DNA of 28,173 nucleotides from a virus, in the IMG/VR virus record IMGVR_UViG_3300023184_000424, positions 1-28,173 of that record. One strand, given 5' to 3'. Within the stretch, counting starts at the first letter, position 1. The number at the start of each line of letters is the position of its first letter. The position numbers and the translations under genes were made by a program. Under the pieces are notes generated by a model. The model was not told the origin of the DNA. It ran no database searches and was given only the letters and a program-made list of their open reading frames with translations. This document shows positions 14,437 through 21,347 of this stretch, piece after piece.

Positions 14437-14631
14437 ATGCATTCTACATATAGAGAAGCAGCTGAAGTTTGCGAACTTCAAGATCAAGTATCGGAAATGA
14501 CTAATAATATTTTAGACCTATATAAAAGAAACCCCGAAGCGTGTAAAAAAATGTTATTGGAACTTGATGGTGTAAATAAAGAATTGGATGAATTAGAAAA
14601 AGATTACGAATTAATTTTAAAACAATTATGA
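14437..14631 (+). CDS. hypothetical coiled-coil protein, 64 aa
   Basis: Helical throughout (EAAEVCELQDQVSEM, then LLELDGVNKELDELEKDYEL), with heptad-like spacing. It begins directly after the RNA ligase stop and its own stop overlaps the next start by 4 nt. Function unknown. Confidence 0.65.
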   Translation: MHSTYREAAEVCELQDQVSEMTNNILDLYKRNPEACKKMLLELDGVNKELDELEKDYELILKQL

Positions 14632-15110
14632 AATTCACAGATATTATTATAGAAAATAGTTCGGTTAAAGAATCGAAGTTATATGCACCCGCAAAAAAAG
14701 CATACGCAAATCCAGATACCGGAATTACCATTCAAAATAAATCAGCATACCATGTTATTAAAGATTGTGCTCTTATGACAATCAATTATCTTCCTCTTTG
14801 GGCATTTGGTAATTATAAAAATCCATTCGATGAATTAAAAGGAAAGTTCCAAAGAAAAGATGTAGAAGAGTTTGTATCATCAGCCGAGAAGTATGTGATG
14901 TCTAAACAATTAATATTAGCAATTTTAGATAAAAGCGGTGATATTATTAACAATAAACAAGAAGTTGATAAATCATATAAACATGAAATAGAATCTAGTG
15001 ATCCTTATGGTGAGTATGGAGCAGCTTCCGATGAAGAATCCACTAAAGTTGAAATTAATAACAATTCATCTATGGTAGATACTATTTGTAAACTTTTTGA
15101 TGTCAAGTAA
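14628..15110 (+). CDS. hypothetical, possible virion-associated protein, 160 aa
   Basis: N-terminus MKFTDIIIENSSVKESKLYA belongs to the recurring N-terminal motif set. The body is soluble and helical with an acidic C-terminal part (YGEYGAASDEESTKVE). ATGA overlap with the preceding gene. No family recognised. Confidence 0.7.
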   Translation: MKFTDIIIENSSVKESKLYAPAKKAYANPDTGITIQNKSAYHVIKDCALMTINYLPLWAFGNYKNPFDELKGKFQRKDVEEFVSSAEKYVMSKQLILAILDKSGDIINNKQEVDKSYKHEIESSDPYGEYGAASDEESTKVEINNNSSMVDTICKLFDVK

Positions 15111-15126
15111 GATAAGTAATTAAACA

Positions 15127-15651
15127 ATGAGAAATAAAGACACAATATTATTAGAACAAGCATATTCAAAAGTATTGAAAGAAAATCATGATAAGTTTCA
15201 ACCAAATGATTCGGAAATGCAAGACTTATCAAAAGTCGGAATGGGAGAAGAATATCCAGAAGAAGATATTTCAGATTCAGATGAATTAACTTTTGATCAA
15301 GATCCAGAAGATCCACGATCAATCATATCAAATCAAGTATTTGATGTTGATGGTAGGAAAACCGCTTTAAAAGTAGAGGAAGATCGTTCTGATGATGATA
15401 TGTGGCATCATTACTCTTTTATTGATCCAGAAACAAAAAAACACATAGCCAATATGAATTGGGGTAGAGGATCATTGACATATCCAGATGTTTTGGATTA
15501 CATTGAACTTGGTCTTCCTGCTGGCGTTTCGAGAAAATCAGAAAAATCTTCTTATCCAACTAGATTCAACTTAAATTCAGAAACTCTTAAAAAATTTATA
15601 AATGGTACGGCAGAGAGAGAAGGACTTGAATTAATTCCTAGAGAAAAGTAA
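15127..15651 (+). CDS. hypothetical, possible virion-associated protein, 174 aa
   Basis: N-terminus MRNKDTILLEQAYSKVLKEN again shows the shared motif. An acidic segment (SDSDELTFDQDPEDP) precedes a small globular domain (WHHYSFIDPETKKHIANMNW). It is the last coding gene before the tmRNA operon. Function unknown. Confidence 0.7.
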   Translation: MRNKDTILLEQAYSKVLKENHDKFQPNDSEMQDLSKVGMGEEYPEEDISDSDELTFDQDPEDPRSIISNQVFDVDGRKTALKVEEDRSDDDMWHHYSFIDPETKKHIANMNWGRGSLTYPDVLDYIELGLPAGVSRKSEKSSYPTRFNLNSETLKKFINGTAEREGLELIPREK

Positions 15652-15680
15652 TTGACATTTTTATAAAATTAATATATATT
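15652..15680 (+). promoter_or_regulatory. near-consensus promoter for the structured RNA and tmRNA
   Basis: TTGACA (15652-15657), a 17-nt spacer, TATATT (15675-15680). The predicted start is about 15687. No other promoter is evident before the tmRNA, so the two RNAs are probably transcribed together and then processed. Confidence 0.85.
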
Positions 15681-15686
15681 TTTAAT

Positions 15687-16000
15687 TAGATAGTTGGTTC
15701 CCGATGAGCCAACGGGACTGGGAATACTCGGTCGAAACCAAAATCGGAAATATTGTTCTCTACCAGAGGCAGAGAATCTACAGAGGCTTAACCGTTGAGC
15801 CAGTATTGCGAATCAACGGTATTGATCTTTGATATATAAAATTTTGATAGTGTCGGGCGGGAATGGTATGATATGCTGTTCTCAAAAGCTAACCGCTTCT
15901 GACCTATCACCAGACTCGATTAGGCAGGGGGTAACAAGAAAACTTCGTCCAACGTGTTAAAAACACGGTAGCCAATGAAGAACTTTCTGGTAATTAATTT
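15687..16000 (+). ncRNA. structured non-coding RNA upstream of tmRNA, unknown class
   Basis: About 310 nt with no gene and clearly higher G+C than its surroundings. Visible structures: an H-type pseudoknot at its 5' end (TTGGTT 15694-15699/AGCCAA 15707-15712 with CCCG 15700-15703/CGGG 15713-15716); a 7-bp hairpin GACTGGG/CTCGGTC (15716-15733); TTCTCT/AGAGAA; a second pseudoknot (GGCT/AGCC with CCGTTG 15792-15797/CAACGG 15814-15819); and hairpin CGTGTT/AACACG (15953-15967). I compared it with RNase P, SRP, 6S, group I/II introns and hammerheads and found no convincing match. The 3' boundary is approximate. The 5' motif resembles elements at 553-584 and 903-938. Confidence 0.7.
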
Positions 16001-16011
16001 TTTAAATTTAT

Positions 16012-16483
16012 GGGGGTGACAGGAATCGACATTGAATTCTAGCTTCTCAGTGCATGTAGAGGATGATAGTTGGCCTCTTTAATAATCTATCAAAAACCTA
16101 AATGCAGAAAATTATATTTCTGACCTTTTAGCTGAAGCTGAGTATATCTTCAATAATGCTTCCGAGTTTCTCGGTGACGTTGTTGATAGTGTTGTTGATT
16201 TTTTCAACGGCGCTGACGAAGAATACGCACTCGCAGCCTAAAAGCCTAACGGTAATCCTCTAAATCCGTTTTGAATCGCAGAGGTTTTGATGAACTGTTA
16301 GATATCGTGTAAAAATTAATACAGAGGTGGTATGTGACCTCTCGCACATACAGGCAGACTTAAAAAAAGATGGTTAATAAGCCAAGACAGCCTTTAGTCA
16401 AAAAATGTTAAATTTATTAAAGCATGTAGATCTGAAAGTAAACGTTCATTGAACTCGGCTATCGTATGCCGACACCTCCACCA
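16012..16483 (+). ncRNA. ssrA: tmRNA with a 45-codon tag reading frame
   Basis: The tRNA-like ends pair (GGGGGTG 16012-16018 with CACCTCC 16473-16479), followed by A and encoded CCA. PK1 is AGAGG/CCTCT plus TGATAG/CTATCA (16058-16092). The resume codon GCA (16104) follows PK1 by 11 nt, the normal distance. The frame then stays open for 45 codons, starting AENYISDLL and ending ADEEYALAA, to TAA at 16239. PK2 (16248-16284), PK3 (16323-16351) and PK4 (16352-16399) are all visible. The T-arm stem TCGGC/GCCGA has an unusual 8-nt loop. At 472 nt it is about 100 nt longer than typical, which the long tag explains. Its product rescues stalled ribosomes and adds a tag ending in the ClpXP-type LAA. Confidence 0.95.
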
Positions 16484-16486
16484 TTT

Positions 16487-16523
16487 AAACTCACTAATAT
16501 ATAAATATTAGTGAGTTTTTATT
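16487..16523 (+). terminator. Rho-independent terminator after tmRNA
   Basis: AAACTCACTAATAT pairs perfectly over 14 bp with ATATTAGTGAGTTT (loop ATAA), followed by a T-rich tract. It begins 4 nt after the tmRNA CCA. Confidence 0.93.
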
Positions 16524-16548
16524 TTATACTGTTATATTTATATATTTA

Positions 16549-16556
16549 TATAAATA
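16549..16556 (+). promoter_or_regulatory. T4-type late promoter octamer TATAAATA
   Basis: A perfect TATAAATA ends 7 nt before the ATG of the virion-type gene at 16564. There is no -35 element, as in T4 late promoters. The surroundings are very AT-rich, so a chance match is possible. Confidence 0.45.
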
Positions 16557-16563
16557 TATAGAC

Positions 16564-17400
16564 ATGAGAAATATTAATTCGTACATAAAACAATTAAAAA
16601 AAGATGATTCTTCGGTTAGAAGAACTGTAAATAATATTAATCCATATCATAATAGTTTTTCTAATAGAATATTAGAAGAACAGAAAATTCTTCAATATAG
16701 AAGAATGAGAGATGAAGAAATTTCTAATTCGATAGGTTCCGATAGCGGAGAAAATATAAATGAAAATCAAAAAACAATAATTTCATATCCACCACCTAAC
16801 GTATGGGATGTTAATGATAATTATTTGTTCGGAGATGTTGTGACTCATAATTCATTGTTATATATGGCTATTGGAAATAATTTTGCTAATTATGAACCGG
16901 GAAATAGTCCATCTCAAAATGTCTGGTTACAACTTGGAGTTACTAATATACGAGCCGCACGTATAACTGGAATAACGGGTGTGGGTGTTTTACATCAAGG
17001 ATATGGTATAAGATTCGCATCGGATCTGAATGGAACTTATATTGAAACTTCTACTCCGGTTGGATTTGTGGGATCTGCTGTGACAGGTTCTAATTTTTAT
17101 AAAATTGCGAATTTACCAGGGGAAGTAGATGGAACCGTTTATTTATGTGCGCCAAATGGGGTAAGTAACTTCCCATCAGATCAAACGTGGCCAAACTGGA
17201 CGCTTTCTTATATATCGAATACTAGATATGATTATCTGCAAAATTTAAGTACTGATCCATCTATACTACCAAAAACATCATGGCAAGTATTTTGCCCTAA
17301 TGCGTGGGATGCTGTATATGCTTCTGTAATTAATACAACAAGTTTATCTATATCGGTTGCATCTTATGATTCAACAACACTTCAAGTTACATTAATTTAA
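16564..17400 (+). CDS. virion-type protein with CBM5/12-like module, 278 aa
   Basis: The N-terminal 75 residues are polar and helical and end IISYPPPN. A module of about 45 residues follows: VWDVNDNYLFGDVVTHNSLLY, then NVWLQLG. It has the aromatic/GDVV pattern of chitin-binding CBM5/12-like domains common in phage fibre and baseplate proteins. The C-terminal region is beta-rich with Gly/Thr/Ser. It probably binds a surface polysaccharide. A late-type promoter octamer supports a structural role. Confidence 0.7.
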   Translation: MRNINSYIKQLKKDDSSVRRTVNNINPYHNSFSNRILEEQKILQYRRMRDEEISNSIGSDSGENINENQKTIISYPPPNVWDVNDNYLFGDVVTHNSLLYMAIGNNFANYEPGNSPSQNVWLQLGVTNIRAARITGITGVGVLHQGYGIRFASDLNGTYIETSTPVGFVGSAVTGSNFYKIANLPGEVDGTVYLCAPNGVSNFPSDQTWPNWTLSYISNTRYDYLQNLSTDPSILPKTSWQVFCPNAWDAVYASVINTTSLSISVASYDSTTLQVTLI

Positions 17401-17423
17401 TATAATTTGTATTTTTATTGTTA

Positions 17424-17451
17424 TTGACAATAAAATGAACAATGATAAATT
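17424..17451 (+). promoter_or_regulatory. promoter for tRNA-Tyr
   Basis: TTGACA (17424-17429), a 16-nt spacer, TAAATT (17446-17451). The predicted start is just upstream of the tRNA 5' end at 17462. Confidence 0.65.
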
Positions 17452-17461
17452 ATTAGTATAT

Positions 17462-17547
17462 GGGTGTGCGGCGAAGTTGGAGAGTCGCGGAAGACTGTAA
17501 ATCTTTTGTCATAGACTGAGTTGGTTCGAATCCATCCACACCCACCA
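17462..17547 (+). tRNA. tRNA-Tyr (anticodon GTA)
   Basis: The acceptor GGGTGTG/CACACCC has discriminator A and an encoded CCA. The anticodon stem-loop AAGA-CTGTAAA-TCTT gives GTA. A long variable arm is as expected for Tyr. The T arm is GTTGG-TTCGAAT-CCATC, with one mismatch. Unlike the minus-strand tRNA cluster, CCA is encoded. Confidence 0.95.
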
Positions 17548-17562
17548 TTTCGGAGTCGAACC

Positions 17563-17604
17563 AAACCCCTTCGGGCTACCAACCTGAAGGGGTTTAATTC
17601 TTTT
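17563..17604 (+). terminator. terminator after tRNA-Tyr
   Basis: AAACCCCTTC pairs with GAAGGGGTTT (17563-17595, 13-nt loop), followed by AATTCTTTTT. It overlaps the 3' end of the converging 31-aa gene by a few bases. Confidence 0.8.
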
Positions 17605-17689
17605 TAGTTGAATCTTTTTTAGAAGACTTAGATCCTTCTTTTTTTGGTTTTTTTGTTTCTTTTTTATGTGAGTTGTTACCTTTTGCCAT
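17594..17689 (-). CDS. Lys-rich micro-protein, 31 aa
   Basis: Starts MAKGNNSHKKETKKPKKEG and ends KKDSTKKN; about 40% Lys, no hydrophobic core. The MAKGxNxxKKexKKPKK pattern is one I associate with small basic proteins in bacteria and phages, but that is memory, not a search. It would bind nucleic acid if expressed. Confidence 0.6.
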   Translation of the reverse strand: MAKGNNSHKKETKKPKKEGSKSSKKDSTKKN

Positions 17690-17700
17690 AGTAGTATTAT

Positions 17701-18036
17701 TTACCCCTTTAGTTTCTTATTCCAAGTAGCGGAATCTTCAACTACATTTGGATTTATTTTTTTATAGTCGCCTAAATGTCCTACTGTTCTATGGCAGCAT
17801 ATACCATAACTATAAGATTCGCATAATGTGATTAAATTAGTTGATTTTAATTCTAATTCTGGATGTTTATGAAATGGTTTGATATGATGTACTTCTATCT
17901 TAGAATCACCTTCGCATAATGCACATTTTGGATTTTTATCAAGATGATGCTTTCTTATGGTCGGCCATTGCGATGATCTTTTATGTTTTAATGTGGATTT
18001 ACCAGCTAAAACATCTTTTATCTTTTTAATTATCAT
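17701..18036 (-). CDS. HNH endonuclease, 111 aa
   Basis: The HNH beta-beta-alpha-metal fold is clear: CALC (about 38-41), VHHIKPF (catalytic HH), PELELKSTNLITLC, then CCHRTVGHLGD. Free-standing HNH proteins of this size occur in phages as homing-type or packaging-associated nucleases. It is on the opposite strand to its neighbours and lies beside tRNA-Tyr and the tmRNA, which suits a mobile, inserted gene. Function beyond DNA cleavage is not known. Confidence 0.88.
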   Translation of the reverse strand: MIIKKIKDVLAGKSTLKHKRSSQWPTIRKHHLDKNPKCALCEGDSKIEVHHIKPFHKHPELELKSTNLITLCESYSYGICCHRTVGHLGDYKKINPNVVEDSATWNKKLKG

Positions 18037-18073
18037 ATTATAATATTTACGAAATAAATGATAAGTATTATAT

Positions 18074-18691
18074 ATGTTAAATAAAAAATTGTTTTTGTTT
18101 TGTTTTATGTTTTTAAGTTTAAGTAGTTGTACAGTTTATACCGAAAAACAATCGGAAGCTTTATCTAAAGTTGTATATGCTTCTAAAGATTCGATGGAAG
18201 CTGCTAGAATAGATTTGGCGGACAAATATATAACAGAAACCACCAGATTGATCAGACCACCAAAAAATAGGATCAAAATCGAATCAATTTATCAAAAAAC
18301 CGTCAATCAACACATTAATACAATTGGTTCTAGTAGTAAACATGATGCAATACCGATTAATAAACAACGAATGGTCATAATTCCGGAAAAATATAGAGCA
18401 GACACTGTTGTTGTTGTTAGCACAGATGAATATCAAAAGTTATTAAACGATAAGGAAACATTTGCTCAAATACAAAGAGATAATGAAGGGTTATCAGAAG
18501 CAAAACAAACCGTTGATGAAGAATTAGTACGTCAATTAAATAATAGAGATAAGATGGTGAATGATCTTAATATGATGCAAAAAAAACTAGTTGAAAAAGA
18601 TCTTGCAATTTTACAAAGAAATATAATTATTTTAGCTTTAGTTGCAATGATGGGTGGTGCGACATACCTAAGAATTAAAGGAATACTATGA
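18074..18691 (+). CDS. putative unimolecular spanin (u-spanin), 205 aa
   Basis: The N-terminus MLNKKLFLFCFMFLSLSSCT is a lipoprotein signal with lipobox LSSC (Cys19). The middle (about 40-175) is polar and helical with coiled-coil character (VDEELVRQLNNRDKMVNDL). The C-terminus has one hydrophobic segment (NIIILALVAMMGGATYL, about 182-198) and a short basic tail. An outer-membrane lipid anchor plus an inner-membrane helix in one protein is the layout of T1 gp11-type u-spanins, which disrupt the outer membrane at lysis. It is larger than T1 gp11 (about 130 aa). Other lipoprotein roles are possible. Confidence 0.65.
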   Translation: MLNKKLFLFCFMFLSLSSCTVYTEKQSEALSKVVYASKDSMEAARIDLADKYITETTRLIRPPKNRIKIESIYQKTVNQHINTIGSSSKHDAIPINKQRMVIIPEKYRADTVVVVSTDEYQKLLNDKETFAQIQRDNEGLSEAKQTVDEELVRQLNNRDKMVNDLNMMQKKLVEKDLAILQRNIIILALVAMMGGATYLRIKGIL

Positions 18692-18795
18692 ACAATATTG
18701 AAGAAAAAATTAAAGAAATAATATGGAACCATCCAATTAAAATTTTATTCACGGCTGGTTTTATTTTAGGATTTATAATTAGAAGTTTAATATAA
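18688..18795 (+). CDS. small membrane protein, 35 aa
   Basis: MNNIEEKIKEIIWNHPIKIL, then one membrane helix (FTAGFILGFIIRSLI). It overlaps the u-spanin-like gene (ATGA) and the next gene (TAATG). Adjacent to a lysis candidate it might be a holin or antiholin, but size and topology alone do not show this. Confidence 0.65.
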   Translation: MNNIEEKIKEIIWNHPIKILFTAGFILGFIIRSLI

Positions 18796-19088
18796 TGGAT
18801 GATATAATAAAGAATCTTTCTGATTTGTACCCACAGTTTGAATTTAAATCTTCGATATATTCTCAAGCAACCCAAAGACCCCCATCTCAAATATATAACG
18901 TATTGAGTTGGTTGAATGAACAACCTACCGAATTAGAAACATTGTCGGATAACGAGTGGGATAGTACAGAAGTTAATGAGGTTAATATTGGTAAGCTTTG
19001 GGATTGTTTGGTTATGAATAGTGGAGAAGTATCATTTGATGGTGACATCAATTTCGATGCTTCGTTGGACAAATATAATAATTTTTAA
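18795..19088 (+). CDS. hypothetical acidic protein, 97 aa
   Basis: MDDIIKNLSDLYPQFEFKSS, then SGEVSFDGDINFDASLDKYN. Strongly acidic and soluble. The start overlaps the preceding stop by one base. No family recognised. Confidence 0.65.
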   Translation: MDDIIKNLSDLYPQFEFKSSIYSQATQRPPSQIYNVLSWLNEQPTELETLSDNEWDSTEVNEVNIGKLWDCLVMNSGEVSFDGDINFDASLDKYNNF

Positions 19089-19094
19089 AATGTT

Positions 19095-19664
19095 ATGAAA
19101 TTTGATTTTTTAGTAGAAAATCTTTTAAATAAAAAAACTTTTGTTATTGTTAGTGGTTTACATGGGGATGAACCAGCGGGTAATAAAGCGGCAGAATATT
19201 TTAAAAATCAAAAAAATGTTCATGTTATATCTAACATAAATAAAACAAATAAAAGAAGAGTTGATGGTAGAGATTTAAACCGTCACTTTGATGATAAGGG
19301 ACATTCTGATAAAATTCAAGAAGATATAATATCACAAATAGAAGAATTAACCCCATCAATGGTTATAGACCTACATGAAGATGATGAAGTGGATGGGGTA
19401 TATGCATATTGTTCTTCGGAATTAGAGAATATTGTAAAATCTTGTTTATCCAACATTGAATTGGATATAGCAAAATCTGCTCACGGGGATAAAACTAACC
19501 ACGGTGTAATAGTAAATGGTAAGCAACCATATAAAGGGACTCTAGAGAGAGCCTTAGCAAAAAGAAACATACCATACTGTACAATAGAAACACCATCAAA
19601 TATTGAAAATTTTGAAAAAAGAGTTGACTGTTTAAAGAATATAGTCCATAATCTTATAAAGTAA
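19095..19664 (+). CDS. M14/AstE-like zinc peptidase or deacylase, 189 aa
   Basis: Zinc-binding and catalytic motifs are all present: SGLHGDEPAGN (His23, Glu26), GRDLNRHF (substrate-binding Arg), VIDLHE (third zinc ligand) and TIETP (candidate catalytic Glu). This is the order seen in the succinylglutamate desuccinylase/aspartoacylase branch of M14 carboxypeptidases. The substrate is unknown; a peptidoglycan peptide is possible given the spanin-like gene nearby. The N-terminus MKFDFLVENLLNKK carries the recurring motif. Confidence 0.8.
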   Translation: MKFDFLVENLLNKKTFVIVSGLHGDEPAGNKAAEYFKNQKNVHVISNINKTNKRRVDGRDLNRHFDDKGHSDKIQEDIISQIEELTPSMVIDLHEDDEVDGVYAYCSSELENIVKSCLSNIELDIAKSAHGDKTNHGVIVNGKQPYKGTLERALAKRNIPYCTIETPSNIENFEKRVDCLKNIVHNLIK

Positions 19665-19680
19665 CCATTCTTTATAAATT

Positions 19681-20025
19681 ATGAAATATCAAATCCGCAA
19701 AAGAGAAAACGTAACATTATACGAAGCAAGCGAAGTTGTAGAACTTGATGACAAACCTTTCCGTAAATTGAAAGTAAATCCTTATACTGGGGATAGTGAG
19801 GAAGAGTTTTTGAAATATATCTCCAATCTCAATTTATATGAGGGAGAAACACCAGATGGTTTAAAAGATTCCGTAGTTGAGGATCTTTTGAAACTTGGAG
19901 AAAATGCAACAATGGAAACATTTGGAAGCTCTGCTGAAAAATTTGCAAATGTTTGGTTTGAATCTGGTGAAAAGGGGCAGTCGAAGTATGGGGGATTCGT
20001 TATCAATCACAGTACCCATGAATAA
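19681..20025 (+). CDS. hypothetical protein, 114 aa
   Basis: MKYQIRKRENVTLYEASEVV, then ENATMETFGSSAEKFANVWF. Soluble, mixed composition. It overlaps the next start by 8 nt. No family recognised. Confidence 0.65.
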   Translation: MKYQIRKRENVTLYEASEVVELDDKPFRKLKVNPYTGDSEEEFLKYISNLNLYEGETPDGLKDSVVEDLLKLGENATMETFGSSAEKFANVWFESGEKGQSKYGGFVINHSTHE

Positions 20026-20233
20026 TGGTGTGAGTGAAATAAAAAGATACAAAGATTCTTTAGAACATAAGAAATGGAAAATTGCAAGATTTTTCACTTT
20101 GTATTGTGATTCACCAACAGATCCATCCGAAATAAGCGAAGACACTGTTACGGATTTCGAGAAAGTATTCAATACCGCAGAACCATCTGAAGATGTCTCT
20201 ATTCTTTTTAAAACCGAAAAAAATAATGACTGA
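20018..20233 (+). CDS. hypothetical protein, 71 aa
   Basis: MNNGVSEIKRYKDSLEHKKW, then an acidic C-terminus. ATG 20018 overlaps the upstream gene by 8 nt; an in-frame ATG at 19988 would overlap by 38 nt and has a better purine run upstream, so the start is uncertain. It is coupled to the next gene by an 8-nt overlap. Confidence 0.55.
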   Translation: MNNGVSEIKRYKDSLEHKKWKIARFFTLYCDSPTDPSEISEDTVTDFEKVFNTAEPSEDVSILFKTEKNND

Positions 20234-20471
20234 GATATTAAAAGAAAAATGGCGGCCTGCTATAGAATTTTTAGGAAACTGTGTACCAGAAGAAAAAATA
20301 CTTGCATGTTGTGAGGAATTAGAATATATTAGAGAGAAATATTTAAATGATGAATTTAAAACCAATTCGCCATTTTCTATGAACGGATTGCATTCTGATG
20401 AAACAGAATCATTCCACGAGGAAATTAAAAATATTATAAAAAAATTCTCATATGAAAAAAATAAAATCTAA
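20226..20471 (+). CDS. hypothetical protein, 81 aa
   Basis: MTEILKEKWRPAIEFLGNCV, helical with two Cys (LACCEELEYI). The ATG follows TA to form a TAATG start overlapping the preceding frame. Function unknown. Confidence 0.65.
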   Translation: MTEILKEKWRPAIEFLGNCVPEEKILACCEELEYIREKYLNDEFKTNSPFSMNGLHSDETESFHEEIKNIIKKFSYEKNKI

Positions 20472-21093
20472 AAAAATTGCGATTGAGTTTGATGAAAAAC
20501 ATCTATCTACAATAACTACTGCATTGGAGGTTTATAGTCGTTTAAGATCCGGTCAAATTAAATTTGCAATGGATGCTGCATTTTATGATAAGGACTTAAC
20601 ATATCTAGATGGAGAGGCTATTGAAAGTTTCGTTAGAACTGTAGTTTTCTATAAAGAAAAAGAAATAATCGAAAATAGAAATTCCTATTACGGTGTTGGT
20701 TGTAAATCGATGAAAGATGGTACTGTTGCTTGGGAGATCAAAAAAACAATAGATCAGTATTTACATTACCAAAGAAATGATGGTTTCAGAATGATTTGTG
20801 ATGTTTCTGGAGATGGACCATTCCAAAGTTCTGATGTTCCTATTCCCAAAATCATTGACACCATTTGTACTCTATCACCATTTAGATATTGGAAACCACA
20901 AAAACATTTTAGAATCCCTCAAAGATATCAAGAAAAAATGGATATTTATATGAAAGAGAAACAATTTGATAAAGTATGGGAATTGGTTGATAAATCTTTT
21001 AAAAAGAATCCTATACCTAAAGGCAAATTAACAAAAATAGATGAACTCAGTGGAACTTATTATGTTGTTGTCGAAGAACCTTATAAATTATGA
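20452..21093 (+). CDS. phage hypothetical protein, 213 aa
   Basis: IAIEFDEKHLSTITTALEVY, then SRLRSGQIKFAMDAAF: the pattern recalls a conserved phage protein in which a helix packs near the N-terminus. No catalytic motif. The C-terminal half is basic with paired aromatics (PFRYWKPQKHFRIPQRYQ). It overlaps both neighbours by 4-20 nt. Confidence 0.65.
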   Translation: MKKIKSKKIAIEFDEKHLSTITTALEVYSRLRSGQIKFAMDAAFYDKDLTYLDGEAIESFVRTVVFYKEKEIIENRNSYYGVGCKSMKDGTVAWEIKKTIDQYLHYQRNDGFRMICDVSGDGPFQSSDVPIPKIIDTICTLSPFRYWKPQKHFRIPQRYQEKMDIYMKEKQFDKVWELVDKSFKKNPIPKGKLTKIDELSGTYYVVVEEPYKL

Positions 21094-21347
21094 ACAAAAA
21101 AAACTACACAAAAACCGGACAACATCCAGATGATGCAATTATTAAGGTGAAAGAATTCATCAATGAACTGCAAAAGGTACAAGAAAAATATTATAATGAT
21201 CTCGTTGACGATCTCAATATTGATAATGAATTGAATGATTGGCTTTTCGATTACATATATAATGAAGATGCGGATATAGAATTAATGTTTACAGAATACT
21301 TGGAAGATTTAAATAAAAAGTACGAAGATTTTGTTAAGAAAGATTAA
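21090..21347 (+). CDS. hypothetical acidic protein, 85 aa
   Basis: MNKKNYTKTGQHPDDAIIKV, then an acidic helical tail (DADIELMFTEYLEDLNKKYE). ATGA overlap upstream. No family recognised. Confidence 0.65.
   Translation: MNKKNYTKTGQHPDDAIIKVKEFINELQKVQEKYYNDLVDDLNIDNELNDWLFDYIYNEDADIELMFTEYLEDLNKKYEDFVKKD

Noticed and set aside
15005-15322. 105-codon minus-strand frame
   Set aside because: Antisense to two well-supported plus-strand genes; Leu/Ile-rich because it mirrors acidic coding sequence.
15694-15740. Hammerhead ribozyme (CGATGAG...CGAAAC)
   Set aside because: The required core CUGANGA is CCGATGA here, the CGGG after the GAGCC is better used in a pseudoknot, and no matching stem III/cleavage site is visible.
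15687-16000. RNase P RNA or group I intron upstream of tmRNA
   Set aside because: ACAGAGGCTTA at about 15780 recalls the RNase P 3' motif, but the P4 partner and the GGAAAGUC region are missing. No group I R/S (P7) pair is present.
17548-17600. Minus-strand T-arm-like sequence (GGTTCGACTCC)
   Set aside because: No acceptor, D or anticodon arm can be built around it; it is part of the tRNA-Tyr terminator region.
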